Origin: Hawksworthiomyces lignivorus
Lineage: Eukaryota > Ascomycota > Sordariomycetes > Ophiostomatales > Ophiostomataceae
NCBI GenBank assembly: GCA_002917075.1
Contig: NTMA01000029.1
Coordinates: forward strand, 126,810 to 190,809
Reading direction: 5' to 3'
Length of the DNA stretch: 64,000 nucleotides
The notes below the pieces were generated by a model that was given only the letters and a program-made list of their open reading frames with translations, was not told the DNA's origin and ran no database searches. Shown piece by piece: positions 1 to 12,571 of the stretch (position 1 is the stretch's first letter; each line of letters starts with the position of its first letter). A program made the translations under genes and the position numbers.

Positions 1-1322
1 ACCGGTGCCGGCGACTACCCGCTCCTTACTCTCCCCGAGCAGCGTCTGATTCGCCACTCTACCTCGCCCCGTGCGAGCCTCCAGGTCGAGAGTGCCGGCA
101 GCGAAAAGCGCGTGAGCCTGCCCAAGTCCGTCCGCCACTCGTACGACGGAAAGCGTCTAGCTGCTGGCTCCACCACGCCGGCCGGCGACACCGACGCTGA
201 CGCAGACACCGGCACCGGCATTAGAGCAAGTGTAGAGATCATCTCTTCGTCTCGAGCCGACGCTGAGCCTTCGTCATCCGCACCACCCCCACCATCACCA
301 CAACAGCAACAACAGCATCAAGGCGAGCCGCAGCCACAGCAGCAATCGCATCCAGACATTGCCACAGCTTCCAGCAGATCGTTTGGACTTGTGCTCAGTG
401 AGACCCGACCAAGCAAACAAGACAAAGGCAAGGGCAAGCTGCAGACTTTTGGAAGCACCATGGCGGCCGCAACAGCAAGTAACAACGACGGAGCCGGCGA
501 CGCCGGCGCCCGCGCATACTCCAAGGACCTAGAACGAGGACCAGACATCCTCGGCGCCAACGGCCATGACGACCTTCACAACAACCGCAATTCCACCGTC
601 TCTATGCCCGACGGTATGGGCCTCGGCTCCGCCATCTCGTCTTCGAACTCGTCCATCATGGGCGACCCAGAGGCCCAGCCCGACATGGGCGACGAGTGGG
701 GGCCGCAGCACCCGTGCTATCCGCACCGGAACCCCCACGTCTCCGTCGACGACCCAGACTACATCTCCACGCGTATCATTCGCATCCGCCGCGATTGGCT
801 CATCCTCGGCGACCTCGCCCCCACCTTCTCCAATCTGTACCCGGAGATCCTCGACCCGGCAGGCATGACCGAGCAGGAGTTCCGCCGCGTTATTGACAAG
901 CTCAACCGCGAGCTAACCACCGCCTTCCAGCCTTGGAGCGTCCGCAACATTGTCGACGGTGCCATGGGCCTGATCACCGGCTGGCTGTGGGAGGATTTGG
1001 GCCTGACTGGAGCCAAGGCGCGCTTGGCCCGGCTTGAGCGCTGGATTGAGCAGTGGAACGAGGAAATGGCCCGTGCCGCCGACGAGGGCGGACCTATTCC
1101 GCCCAAGATCATTCCCTTGCGGCAGACGGGCTACATGACGGTAAACTTTTTCTTTTTTTCTCTTCCTCTAATGATCAGCAATGCTGCTGCGACTTGTGCT
1201 AACTCTCATGGCTTGTTCAGCTCGACATCCAGATCGGCGACCCGGAGATTGCAGCTGTGCCGCCAAGTACGCCAGCCGCATCGCGGGCAGGCCTGCCTAT
1301 GGAGACGGCTGCCGCAAGCTGA
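1..1322 (+). CDS. erf4: Erf4-family Ras palmitoyltransferase subunit (5' partial)
   Basis: The reading frame is open from base 1, so the start lies outside the window. Exons seen are 1-1140 and 1221-1322; the intron at 1141-1220 (GTAAAC...TTCAG) restores the frame and gives a C-terminus beginning LDIQIGDPEIAAVPP. The first two thirds are low-complexity (Ser, Pro, poly-Gln, Asn). The conserved part is encoded at about 700-1140: RIIRIRRDW, a stretch around TFSNLYPEIL, then AFQPWSVRN, GLITGWLWEDLGLTGAKARL and a final IIPLRQTGYMT. This matches the Golgin A7/ERF4 family. In yeast Erf4 is the partner of the DHHC enzyme Erf2 at the ER, and the complex palmitoylates Ras. The role here is inferred from the family; the domain assignment is firm. 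The next gene converges on it across a 1.7-kb spacer. Confidence 0.85.
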
Positions 1323-3027
1323 TCGTTTCGATTCGCATATTGGCAGATGAGTTGATTTACGTCATGTTTTATTTTATTGGTTGTTTAGCAATATCCTTCC
1401 ATGGATCCTTTTTTTTTTCGTTTTCTTTTTGGATCCTTCTTGATTTCCTTTTGTTCATTATTCCCCCTTTTCTTGTTTTTTTCAAGACACAGCACGGGTT
1501 TTGTGATCGGTCAAAAACGTTTATTTTTTTTACCAGATTTCTAATTGATGATCTTCGATTGTATTCTATCTTTATACTAAATATACATAAATCTCTTCGG
1601 CAACGTCAAGCAAAAATAAGCATCTCCCTCTTTCTCAGCGTGTATACGGCACGAATGCAAATCGTCTCGGTATGGTGCAGAGGTGTAGCTGCAACTATTC
1701 CATCTGGCTTCCTGGACACGTAATCAAATTTTGTATCAGAAAAGAGCAGTCCCATTATGTACTTTGATGCAGGGCTTAAGGACAAAATGCCTTCTATACC
1801 TTCTCCCCTGAGGAGAAGGATGTATTTGTAAACGGAATCAGACTCAGATGGCAGCAGAAAAAGCACTCGTTCTAAGATGATGTGTGGAGACGCAGGACCA
1901 GCTCCTGTCTTCACTCTTTTAAAGTTAATAGTTGTGCTTCTTCTACAGTAAAAGGCGAAATGGCTATCGCCGAATTTTCAGTCGAGTTTATTAAGTGAGG
2001 CCTAATTTAGATGCCTTGTAGTTTTGCCCTTTTGCATAGTTGTACTCTTAGGTGTAACTCATTGTTGTAACTAATGAGCACCAACAGCAAATTTGAGTTT
2101 CTATGGCTCTCCATGCGGACACAGCGCCGACTCCGTCCCACTTGACATGGTTTAGATGGATCAAGGCGAAGAGCCATGACTTTCCAAGCTTGGGCTCAGA
2201 GCAAGACCAATCCTGCTTATATTAGAATCCGGTCAAATCAATCAGCGGAGCTTATCCAAGCATCTTGATCAGAGTGTGTCTGCGGGAGAACAAATATACG
2301 TGCATATTGATGTTACATTCTTCGAAGCGGGTGATGGGCTATTATGAGATAAATGCCGTCAACACCATAGCATGTGACCCTCGGAAAGGCTGTACAACTT
2401 TGTTAAGCTCTCTTACTGCCTCAAAGGGAAGGACGTCCTGAGGCAAAACACAACTGGCATATCACACAGTCGCTAAAGAATTTGGCTTTCCTTTGCGAGC
2501 ACATATCTAGAATCATCCACTTCCCTCTTGGAATAGTTTGTGATCCGAGCAGTTAAACCTATTATACGCTGTCTTTATTACAAATCACAAGCAGTACTGG
2601 AACTTTCTCGACCATGCTGTGAAGCAGACGAATAAATTTACTTCCCCCCCAGGACCGGATGGAGGACAAAGAGAAAGAAGACAAAAAAAAATAGAAAAAA
2701 AGTGAAATAAGGGGCATGAAAGTTAGAGTGCGGCAACATCCGTAGTGACTTCGGTAGGGTTCTACGAACCAAAGTAGCTTGCATGGTCGCTAGATGCTTA
2801 AAGGGGAACCCATCCAGGACAACAGTCTGGGTAAAAAGACGAATTACGGTAATGGGTTTAAGGCTCTGCTTTCTTCCGTGCATAACCTGTTTGCGAACCG
2901 GCAGCCTCCCATATGTATTGACTGATTTCGGCTTGTGAGCTAAAAATTATTTTCATGGGTTTGGGCGGTGGTGGTTCGGCTGCAGCCGCCGCATCTATCT
3001 ATACACATCAATGAACAGAATAATCAG
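1323..3027. other. AT-rich spacer between erf4 and the NLR gene
   Basis: This 1.7-kb stretch lies between two convergent 3' ends. It is AT-rich, with T-tracts just after the erf4 stop. Short open frames occur on both strands (for example near 1606-1914 and 2638-2883), but none shows a recognisable domain or a coding-like composition. I see no tRNA or repeat. Confidence 0.6.
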
Positions 3028-6000
3028 CTACAGCATCCTGGTATCCTTTGCATGCTGTAACTTATTCATATTCCGCATAACAGTTTGAGACTTCTCATGA
3101 GACGACCCTAAAGTAGTCTGAAATCCAAATAGCGCGCGCTGGAACATGGCCTCAGCGTCGTCAAACCGGCCATGCCTCGCATAAAGGACACCTAAGCTGT
3201 TAACCGTGTTGAAAGTCGATGTGTGGTCGGGTCCGAGCACTTTCGTATAGCCTTGCAGCGCACGTTGATATATGGCCTCGGCATCGTCAAGACGGCCTTG
3301 GTTTGAATAGACGTTGCCTAAGCCGTGAACTGTACCGAGAGTCGATGTGTGATCGGGTCCGAGCGTTTTCGTAAAGCCTTGCAGCGCACGTTGATATATG
3401 GCCTCGGCATCGTCAAACCGGCCTTGCTCCGCATAGAGATTGCCTAAGTTATAAACCGTGTTGAGAGTCGATGTGTGATCGGGTCCGAGCGCTTTAGTAT
3501 TACCTTGCAGCGCACGTTGATATATGGCCTCGACATGGTCAATCCGGCCTTGCCTCGCATAAAGGGTGCCTAAGCCATGAACCGCGTCGAGAGTCGATGT
3601 GTGATCGGATCCGAGCGTTTTCGTAAAGCCTTGCAGCGCACGTTGATATATGGTCTCGGCATCGTCAAACCGGCCTTGCTCCGCATAGAGACTGCCTAAG
3701 TTACAAACCGTGTTGAGAGTCGATGTGTGATCGGGTCCGAGCGTTTTCGTAAAGCCTTGCAGCGCACGTTGATATATGGCCTCCGCGTGGTCAAGACGGC
3801 CTTGCTTCAAATAAAGGTTGCCTATGTCGTGAACTATACCGAGAGTCGATATGTGGTCGGGCCCAAGCGATTTGGTAAAACCTTGTAACGTACGTTGATA
3901 CATGGCCTCGGCATCGTCAAGACGGCCTTGGTCTGAATAGACGTTGCCTAAGCCATGAACTGTACTGAGAGTCGATGTATAGTCGGGTCCGAGTGTTTTG
4001 GTAAAACCTTGTAACGCACGTTGATACATGGCCTCGGCGACGACAAGACGGCCTTGCTTCGAATAGACGTAGGCTAAGCCGCGAACCGTTTCGAGAGTCC
4101 ATACATGGTCGGGTCCGAATGTTTTGGTAAAACCTTGCAGCGCACGTTGATACATGGCCTCGGCGTCGTCAAGACGGTCTTGCTTCGAATAGACGTAGGC
4201 TAAGCCGCGAACCGTTTCGAGAGTCCATACATGGTCGGGTCCGAATGTTTTGGTAAAACCTTGCAGCGCACGTTGATACATGGCCTCGGCGTCGTCAAGA
4301 CGGTCTTGCTTCGAATAGACGTAGGCTAAGCCGCGAACCGTTTCGAGAGTCCATACATGGTCGGGTCTGAATGTTTTGGTAAAACCTTGCAGCGTCCGTT
4401 GATACATAGCCACGGCGTCGTCAAGACGGCCTTGTTTCGAATAGAGATCACCTAAATTATAAATTGCACTTAGTGCTGATTTATCGTCAAAGTTCCGTAC
4501 CGCTCCATAAATCTCTTTTATCCACCACGAACACCTCTCTGCATGTGGGAGAAGCCGCCGCTGAAGTATCCAATAGTCCTTGCTTGTATGTCTAGGCACC
4601 GATGACCCAACTACCATCACTGCCAGCCATAGAAACTCCTTCTTTCCAGAGTCGTCTTGTATGTGTGATGCCCATCGATGTACTACTGGATGCATCATGT
4701 ACTTTTCCGACAAAGACTCCTGGACTTCGATCATTGAGTACTGGAATAACAGTCGTACCGCGTCTAAGTATGAGACGTAGCTGTTTGCAATCTTGCAGAG
4801 CCATTCGGGCCACTGGTATCTATCATCGACAAGTATAGGCAGGAGACTACTCGATAGCCGTTCAGGCCGTTGCTCTCTATCCTTAGTAGCCGCTTTTAGT
4901 AGACCGTGCCACAAGTCTCTGTTATCGACAAAGGCCCAAAGACGGAGCAGGTTTGCTGCACTTATGTTTCTTGCCTCAACCGCTTTGAACGACACCGTCC
5001 ACGTCGTCCCGACGCTTCTTTGTTCGTAATCCATTAACGGCGAGCCTCGCTCGCTATCGGACCTCATCAAATCGTCCCACTCCAGCTTGTAGAGTTGAAG
5101 ATACGACGCAGTATCGAGCCCGGTCTCGCGGAGATACGTGGCAGCTTGTGCCAGCGCGAGCGGGAGGCCGTCCAACCGACCGAGTAGCTCTCTGCCGCTC
5201 TCATCCATAGCTACGACCTATCAGTACCGGGACAAACCTGTATTCAATGGAAATCTTACCCAGTTCTGCTCCGAGCCACTGCTGGAAAATAATTCTGCTC
5301 AACTCTTCGTCGACCTTTTGCAGCTTCGTCGATTCACCTAGCTGCGCTAGTCGCAACAACCGTGTCGTGATCAGTACCGACCCGTTGCCGGCCGGCAGAT
5401 ACCGCCGAACATCGAAGGCGCCTGTCGCGCTATCTCGCTCATAGTCTTGGTCGACATTGTCAAAGACAAGGAGCCAGCCGATGTTGTCCGGTCGTGTAAG
5501 CCAGTCCAGCACGTCCTTGACAATGATATTGAGATCATCATCGCTCTCCAAAACACGATTCCTGCTTCTTTCCGGAATCTGGCCTTTCGGGATCCTGTCC
5601 GCATAGCCGGCAAAGCTCTGTTTCAACAGGTACTCTGACCTGCCGTCCAGCCAGAATATCGCACTGAATGTGGCCTGATGGCGTTGAGCAAAATTGGCGG
5701 CCAGCTGTGTCTTCCCGATCCCGCCGAGCCCGTGGAGGATGAATATTCGTGGCTGACTTCCTTGTGAATGTCGTCGTGGGAGAAGGTGTTTTTCAAGCTC
5801 TGCGGTTACAAACGGTCGGGCTACGAAGCGGTTTGATAAGGGTACACCATTAAAAGGTATTCGATATGAGCCGCAATCTAATGCACTAGAGATTAGCGAG
5901 CACGTAAGCTTTTAAAACTATAATCAGCTAAGAACCAAAGAAGGGATACACTAACACTCTCGTCCTGCGATGTTGCTTGCACACGCTCTCATCTGCTTGA

Positions 6001-6993
6001 AGATAGCCTGTGCCTCGACGTAATGTCGTGTCGCAGCCGCAATCTCCGTCTTCTTCTTTGACTCCTCCAATCCAATGTCTTCGAGCCCGTGCTCAACGTT
6101 GAACCGGTAATAGCGGCCTTCATCATCGAGGTTTGACTTATCGCGATGGAACAGCTGTGCTGTCTTCTCCGTCTCTGTCACGAGGTCTCGAAGCGTCGCC
6201 CAGATTCCGAGGACGTCGTCGGACACAGGCTTCAGAGCAGGGACGCCCGTGCCGATAGAGACTAGACATCTAAGGCTTGCCTGTAACTGATCGCCCCACA
6301 CATCCTGGGCCTGGTTCCATAGCGCATAGACGGGGTTGTTGGCACCAAGGGCGCCGTCGACGAATTCTTCCTTGAAAGGCCCGATAGCGATAGGGTCGAA
6401 GAAGGACGTTGCGGCAGATGTCGCGCGGCATGCCTGCCATATTGTGGTGGAGTTCAAGAGGTCAGAGTTGTCGCTGCGCGGGGAGCGGTAGCTAGTCAAG
6501 CAGACGGTGTCGCTGGTCTGTTTACTCGTGGCACAGACGAAGCTGATCGATCGAAAGTCAGTGTACGAGCCACAGAAGGTCCGATACGAAGATATTACAC
6601 TTTACAGGGACCATCGGCGTCCTTGAGCAACACGTCCTCGCTGAGGCCGCGATTGACTAAGATATTCTTGACGGCTCGCTCTAGCTCGGTGCTGTCAAAC
6701 CTCCCTTGAAGTTTGCCCTTAATGTTTACGCGATGGCTCTTTTTCTCAAAGACCCTGTCAGACAGCGCGGTGTATGCGTCAATGCACTCATCGACAGTCA
6801 TTTGGAGGCGGCCCAGCATGATGGCGATTATGCCGCCGGTGCTGGTGCCGCCCATCATGTCGAAGTAGTCGCAAGGCTTGGGTGGGGCATCGGGGTCGAT
6901 GGTGGTCATGAGACGGCGGAGGATCATGAGAGAGGACAGGCCGCGCACGCCGCCGCCGTCTAGGGCGAGCAGGCGAATGCCGTTGTTAGCCAT
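3028..6993 (-). CDS. NOD-like receptor: patatin phospholipase, NB-ARC, TPR array
   Basis: Four exons: 6993-6599, 6542-5958, 5885-5260, 5210-3028. The sum is 3789 nt (1262 aa). N-terminal patatin-like domain, residues 1 to about 310: oxyanion loop DGGGVRG (12-18), nucleophile Ser51 in GTSTGG, and Asp194 in DGA, so the Ser-Asp dyad is intact. NB-ARC, about 340-560: P-loop GLGGIGKT (379-386), Walker B LLVFDNVD (465-472), an LITTR sensor and GLPLAL (550-555). An MHP-type motif (MMHPVVHRW) follows, then about eleven 42-residue TPR units from residue 799 to the end. This is the architecture of fungal NLRs, in which ligand sensing by the repeats is thought to trigger NB-domain oligomerisation and activation of the N-terminal effector, in heterokaryon incompatibility or response to other organisms. 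The start is the first ATG, directly before the patatin core (IRLLALDGGG). An ATG-less extension upstream is not needed. Ligand and phenotype are unknown. Confidence 0.9.
3031..4422 (-). repeat. 126-bp tandem repeats encoding 42-residue TPR units
   Basis: Eleven tandem units of 126 bp (the last degenerate) encode the NLR C-terminus. Each reads roughly DDAEAMYQRALQGFTKTLGP, followed by DHTSTL, a short variable stretch and LY-xxQGRL. Unit 1 begins at 4422 and later units step down by 126 bp. Units 2 and 3 (4296-4045) encode almost the same peptide, and at the DNA level the sequence matches itself at an offset of 126 from 4053 to 4241 without a mismatch. The units cluster into a DHVWTLETVRGLAYVYSKQ type (1-3) and a DHTSTL type (4-10). 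Confidence 0.95.
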
Positions 6994-7703
6994 GGCGGAT
7001 GAATAGTGCAGAGATAGCACGACGATCAAGGCAGAAATTGGGCCGCTGCTGCCAGCGGACACGAAGGAGGGTGGGATCAAGACAAGACTGGGCTTGCAAG
7101 GCTCGAACGCAAGGCTGGTGACCGGTGCTTAGTCAAATGGAAAATACCGCTCCATTACAAGGGTATTTCACAAACTCACAAGCCACATCATTTTTCTCCT
7201 CAGGCCCCAAGAAAGTTAAATAAAGAATTTGCGAGACCCATTTCGCCTTTTACTGTATATGTCTAATTGTTCTTCTTAAATCTTTTATGATGTGTTCTCG
7301 TTCGTCGGTCATGCTATGTAGCCAAAGAAAGTGAATAGACTAGTGAATGTGAAAAGCACAAGAAAAACGCCATTCGTCACCCATGCGTCCTAACCGTGAG
7401 CTGTGATATGCATTTTGTTCCTTTATTTTGATCTTATGTATGCATTAACAAGGGAAGAGGTATAAATAAACGTGATGAAGAAAACCGTTTCATAAGCTTT
7501 TGCTTTTTAGCTTTTTAATTTTTTTTAGGCCAGAATAAAAAGGGAAATATATATATAAGTCTTTGTGTGTGTGTGTATGTGAAGAATGGGGGTCTCACGG
7601 TAAAGAGTAGTAAAAGTATAAACAAAAGAAAAGAAGTCAAACAAACAACAGAATCGCTCAAGCTAGCAACCGCTAGAAGATATTTTTCACACATGGTCAT
7701 CTT
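6994..7703. other. Spacer: NLR 5' region and exportin-T 3' region
   Basis: This 710-bp stretch holds the upstream region of the NLR gene and the 3' end region of exportin-T. It is AT-rich and includes a TATATATA run and a (GT)n tract near 7553-7580. I see no coding frame. Confidence 0.5.
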
Positions 7704-10700
7704 TCAGTCGGTTTTCCGCAGATTTTGCAGGAACATGGCGAACGTCCTCCGGTCGGTTGCCGTTGTCATCGTCTGCACAAACTCGGCTCCGTTCCCCAGC
7801 TGCGGGAACAGCGTCGCCTGCAGGTGTTGGATGAACATATCGCCCGTCTTGAGGTAGATCGTCTGCTCCAGCCCGGCGATCTCGTTGAGAACTTGCCGCG
7901 ACTGTGCGTCTTTCCCTGGACGGAACTGCGGGTCCTGCAGCACATCCCAGCACGTCGAGTGGAACCGGTCAATGACAAATCTGTCAAAGCCAGGAATGCT
8001 CGGTGCTGGGGGGCCGCCTAGTGCTGGCGACGGCGGACCGTTGTCTACGTTGTTGTTGGACGTGGAGGGGTTGGTGTCACCATTGCCGGAGGGTTTATTT
8101 GCACCACCGGCGCCACCGGGCGGGCCAATCGTGGCCACGTTGGGGCCGCCCCAAACGGCCGTCATGCGTGTCAAGACGCTAAATGCCAGCCGGCTGGCGA
8201 TCAGGTTGCTGTGCCCGATAATGCGGGCCAGTGCCGTCACAGAGGAGATCATCGTCTCAAAGAAGCCTTGGTTTGACTCGCTGACCAAGACTCCTTCTAG
8301 CTGGTGGGTTAGAATGATCTGCAAGAAAGATAGATATTCGCGCCGTAGTTCGGCTAGCTGGATCTCGTCGTCGGTTCCTGAGATCGGCTCTGACAGGCCG
8401 CCGAGGACCCGCTGCAGCAAGGGTGTCAGCAGCATATTGAGCACGTTGTAAATCTGCCCCTTGAAGTTATACACGACCTGCTCCAGCAGGCGCAAAAAGA
8501 ACGCCATTTCGTCCTTTGACGAAGTCTGCGACAGCAGTCCTTCGATCCACTGCGGGAGCTGTGGCAGGACGGCGGCGCCCAAAACGCCTAGCAGGCGTGA
8601 GAAGGCGGAGCGGCAGGCAGCGCGAATCTCGGAATTGGAGTTCAGTTCGCTGAGTGCAATCAAAATCGCCTCGGCTGCTCGAGAAAACTCGCTTGAGATG
8701 GCCTTGTCTGGCGCTGGCTTGTTGGCCACGCCGCTGCCGCTGGTACTGCTTCCAGGCGTAGTCTGGTAGTCGGAAAAGCCATAGGCCAGCGTTCCCAGTG
8801 CCATGATAATATGGTGAATTTGGAGGATGGCCTGCGCGTCGCCGCTTTTGGCCGGGGGTAGGTTCCGCTCCATGTCGGCAAATAGCGGGTCCATGACGGA
8901 GCGGGCATAGAGGGCCTGCTTCTCGACTGGGGTGGCATTTGTTGACGAGACGCATCCGATGGCTTCGAAGAGGTATAGCTGGCCGTTGAAAAGGGCATCG
9001 GCAGAGTGGTCTGTCTCGTCTGAGGACATGTCGTCGTCAGCTTCGTCATTGGGCACCTCGGCCCGGATGGGCAGCAGGTCGCTAATGGACTGGATGATCG
9101 TCTCGGCCACATTGCCAACTTGGGAGCGGAGCTGCTTGACAACACGGTGGAACAGATACCATGAACGGATGCGAATGCGTGGGTGTTCATGATGTGTTAA
9201 CCGGACGAAGTTTTCGAGCACACGAGGAATGTACTCTCGGTGGCCATCAAAAAAGGCGCAATAACGGTTGCAGATTTCCATGTACTGCAACAAGATCGCG
9301 GGGTGAGGGAAATCAGCGATACCTAGAACTGTCAGTATACAGCAGATAACATAGTCTCTGCACGGAAGAGGGTAAAGGGGGGTGAGAGGAGGGTTGTTGT
9401 CACATACCAGATTCCATCATCTTGCGCATCAGGGCCACCATGCGCTCCGACGCAGCCGCCGAGGGCTTGTTTTTCGCGGTCAGACCTTGGTTTGGCAGAG
9501 AGAGCTCGCCAAAAAGATCCAACTCGTGGAGCGCCAGGTCAAGGTCGCGCCAGTCCATGTTTGAGCCTTGCTGGTCGAGGGTCTGGAACGTATTGGCGAT
9601 GAGGTTGCTCAGCACGTCGATGTAAAGGTCCTGGTCGACGGCGGCAACACTCTTCTGCAAATTCTGCAGCCACTTGCGCAGTTCCTGGAACTCGACCTCG
9701 TCGGTCTGCTCTTCCTTGTTGCCCCAGTTCGTGGTCTCGTCATACCGCATCTTGCCGACGATGGCGTTCAGGATAGGCGCCAGCATCTCCCGGTAGGCTG
9801 GGGGAAGGTTCGGCACCTTGCGCAGGAAGGTGAGGAGATCTGTGAGGGCGGGGATCACGGTGGAGCACACTTCGTCGTACTCATCGGAGAAGAAACGTAG
9901 GAGCAGGGACAAGAATTCGTGCAGCAGTGGCTCAGCACGGGCTTGGGTATTTGGTTCAGAGCTAGCGTCATCGAGGACACGCACAACATCGGCGACGACG
10001 GTGTTGACCAGCTTGGCAACGGCCTCGGCGAGATCCGTATCGTACTGGGGCGTCTTTTGGTACTCGTTGAGCGGCGGGCTGGCCACCAGCTGGGAGACGA
10101 TCTCACGGACGTTTAGAAAGCAGATGATGTCGATCTTGTCGCCGGGTTTCATCTTCTTGGCGACGATCTCCGTCACGGTATCGATGGCGGCGTCGCGCAC
10201 CTTGTCCTCGCCAGCACCGCTGGGGTTGGTCCGACCGATTAGCGGGAAAAGCAGGTTGAGCATGTCCTGGTTGACAACCAGCGAGATGTCGATCCAGCTC
10301 ACCCACTTCCCAATGATTTTCAGGGTCATTTCGACAATGTGATCGTTTTGGTTTCCGTATTGCAGCAGCAGCTCTTGCCAGGATCGTGCTATCTTGTGCA
10401 TGTCCCGATCGCGAACTAAGTCTTTCAGGTTGTTGTTGCGCTTGAGATCGGTCGACTGGCGCGCCAGCATGACGTCGGCAATCTCGTCGTGGACGGAGCC
10501 CAGCATCCGCAGGTACAGCATCACGCCAGCTACATTGTCCCGCGGTCCGTTGCCGTTAGGCGAAGTCGTCAAGGCCAGAAAGTCGTCGATGAACGTCTCC
10601 CAGCCCTCCTTGTACGAGTAGACAAACAAATACGTCAAAGTCTGAGTGAGCTTGTTCTGCAACCCAGGCGGATCGACCTGTGCCTCCGGCTGACCACCAC

Positions 10701-11065
10701 CGTATGTCCTCTGGATATATTCAAGCAGGGTGTTTTTGAGGAAGGACAGGCTGTGGCCGTCAAGTGCCTGTGTCTGGACGGCATTGTTCACGATTTCCAG
10801 TGATACAAGACGAACGACATCGGATGTTCGGGGCGAGCGGGTGAACAGAGCAGCGCAGACTTGCCAGGCTTGCGGGTCAGAGCGCAGTTGGTGGAGGTAG
10901 TCGAAGGCCTGGGTCTTGAGGGCTGCATCCGAGGTTGGGCTCCAGGCAATCTCGATGGCCTTCTCAATCTGCAGAGGGCTGTCAGTAAATAGTAATAGTT
11001 GTGGAGAATATGCCAGAAAGCGCCGTTACTCTGCAACGTACCTGATCGCTGACTTGGCTGTCCAT
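7704..11065 (-). CDS. los1: Exportin-T (tRNA nuclear export receptor, Los1/Xpot)
   Basis: Three exons: 11065-11042, 10968-9408, 9322-7704. The sum is 3204 nt (1067 aa), within the usual range for the family. The first exon encodes only MDSQVSDQ; the next opens with IEKAIEIAWSP. The N-terminal part carries the importin-beta-like/exportin block (VVRLVSLEIVNNAVQ, then an alpha-helical stretch with YIQRTYG). The conserved middle (VSWIDISLVVNQDMLNLLFP, GDKIDIICFLNVREIV) and the C-terminal part (GIADFPHPAILLQYMEIC) match Los1/exportin-T rather than Crm1. The protein is an all-helical HEAT-repeat karyopherin that binds mature tRNA with Ran-GTP and carries it through nuclear pores. A Pro/Gly/Asn-rich loop lies near the C-terminus (about 8000-8130). 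Confidence 0.9.
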
Positions 11066-12571
11066 GTTGCTAACTTATGCTACTCTTCTGTTCCTGTGCA
11101 GTGCAGTAACGTGGAGAGAGCCTCGCAGCCGATGAGCTAGCAAAGCAAAGAAGAACAAAATAGCCGGTCTTTGATCCTTATGCAGACTAGACGCCCAACA
11201 TGCCTCTTTCCGAGCCAAACTTCTGAGGGGTATGAGTCCGAGAAGAAGCGGGAGTAAAACTGAGTTGGGGGGGGTTGGCGGGGAGGGGTGTCGTCCTTTA
11301 TCTAGCTATCGTCGCTCAAGCTCAAGTTTGAATTCGCGGATCCGACCTGGAGGAGGGAAAGGCGGGGACAAAACGGGAGGAAGGAGGAAATCGTTGAGCT
11401 CTGCTATGAAAGACACATGCTAGGCGTCAGAGTAATCAAGTCTTGACTAGAACGATAGAGTAACAGGCGTGATGGCCTATTTGAGTCGAAGATCCGACTT
11501 CGTCAAGGAGTGGGAGAAGGAGGGGAAGAAGTGAGAGCACAAAGGACGATCGTTTCTCTTGAACAGATCCCGCTTGATTCCAGAGAGACAGAAACACACA
11601 ACCCAGAAAAAAAATATAAAAAAAGAGAGAGGAGGTAAAAGGCAACGCAAAATTAGCAGAGGCTGTGGATTTGCTGTTTTTGGAAGACGGTGAGAAGGAG
11701 GAGGAGCATATATCGTATCAAACAAGCCGCAGGGTGGTAGGGTGGTAGAGAGGTAGAGGAGGTTGAACAGGTGGTGGTTGGTGGTGGTAGGTGGAGTGGC
11801 TTTTCTTTTTCTTTTTTTTTTTTTTAAACTTTTTCTTTTTTCTTTTTTTTTGGCGGTATGCAATATTTGGATTTTCACAATATTTTTTTTTGTCTTTTAT
11901 GTAGTTCTACGCAGTTCTGATTGCTGTTTAGTCGTTTGGTGGGGTAATAAAGCACAAGAAAGATGGCAAGAACAACCGCCCCGCAGTGGGATAAAAGCTC
12001 CTGCTGTGTTAGTGCAGCCTGACGTATTTGCAGAATAGAAAACCCCCAAAGAAAAGTCTCACGTGCCACCTCAACAAACAGAGGCGGAGGTGCCTGGAAA
12101 GCGAAAACAGAAGGTAATCCAGGGATCCACTTATACGGTTGGAGCTGAAGATAGCCCTGCCGGCAGTCTCTGGGTCATGTACATACATGATGTATGACGA
12201 CTACATGCGTCGAATGGAACGAGTCTGTTCTCTGTATTATGGCACTTCTGATATCATCATGGATGCTTCATTTTTTCAATTACCGCATTGCCGCCAAATA
12301 TGTTCCCTGACATACAAAAACACTCTTCGTCCCCTAGTCCCGGCCCCCTCTCTGCTTTTCTCGGACATCCTGATACTGAGATACTCGGACACTTTTTAAG
12401 ATAGAAAGAGACTGCCTAAACGCCCAAACTGTTGGTATTCACAAAAGAAGAAACCGTTCCAAATAGAAAATTGAGAAAGGAATAGGAAAAATGGACGGTA
12501 GGCAAAAGAAGGAAAGGAGAAAGAGTTAAAGAGAAGCAAGGGCATGCGTGGGGAGTGAGATGGTTGCTAGA
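11066..12571. other. Spacer between exportin-T start and pob3 stop
   Basis: The 1.5 kb contains the exportin-T promoter side (11066-11400) and the pob3 downstream side. Purine-rich GAGG and AAG runs lie at about 11490-11760, and a long T-tract lies at 11800-11890. Open frames here are low-complexity products of these tracts. I see no RNA gene or domain. Confidence 0.5.

Noticed and set aside
1181..1914. Open frames on both strands after the erf4 stop
   Set aside because: Hydrophobic translations of T-rich 3' flanking DNA. They overlap the erf4 terminal exon in another frame and contain no recognisable motif.
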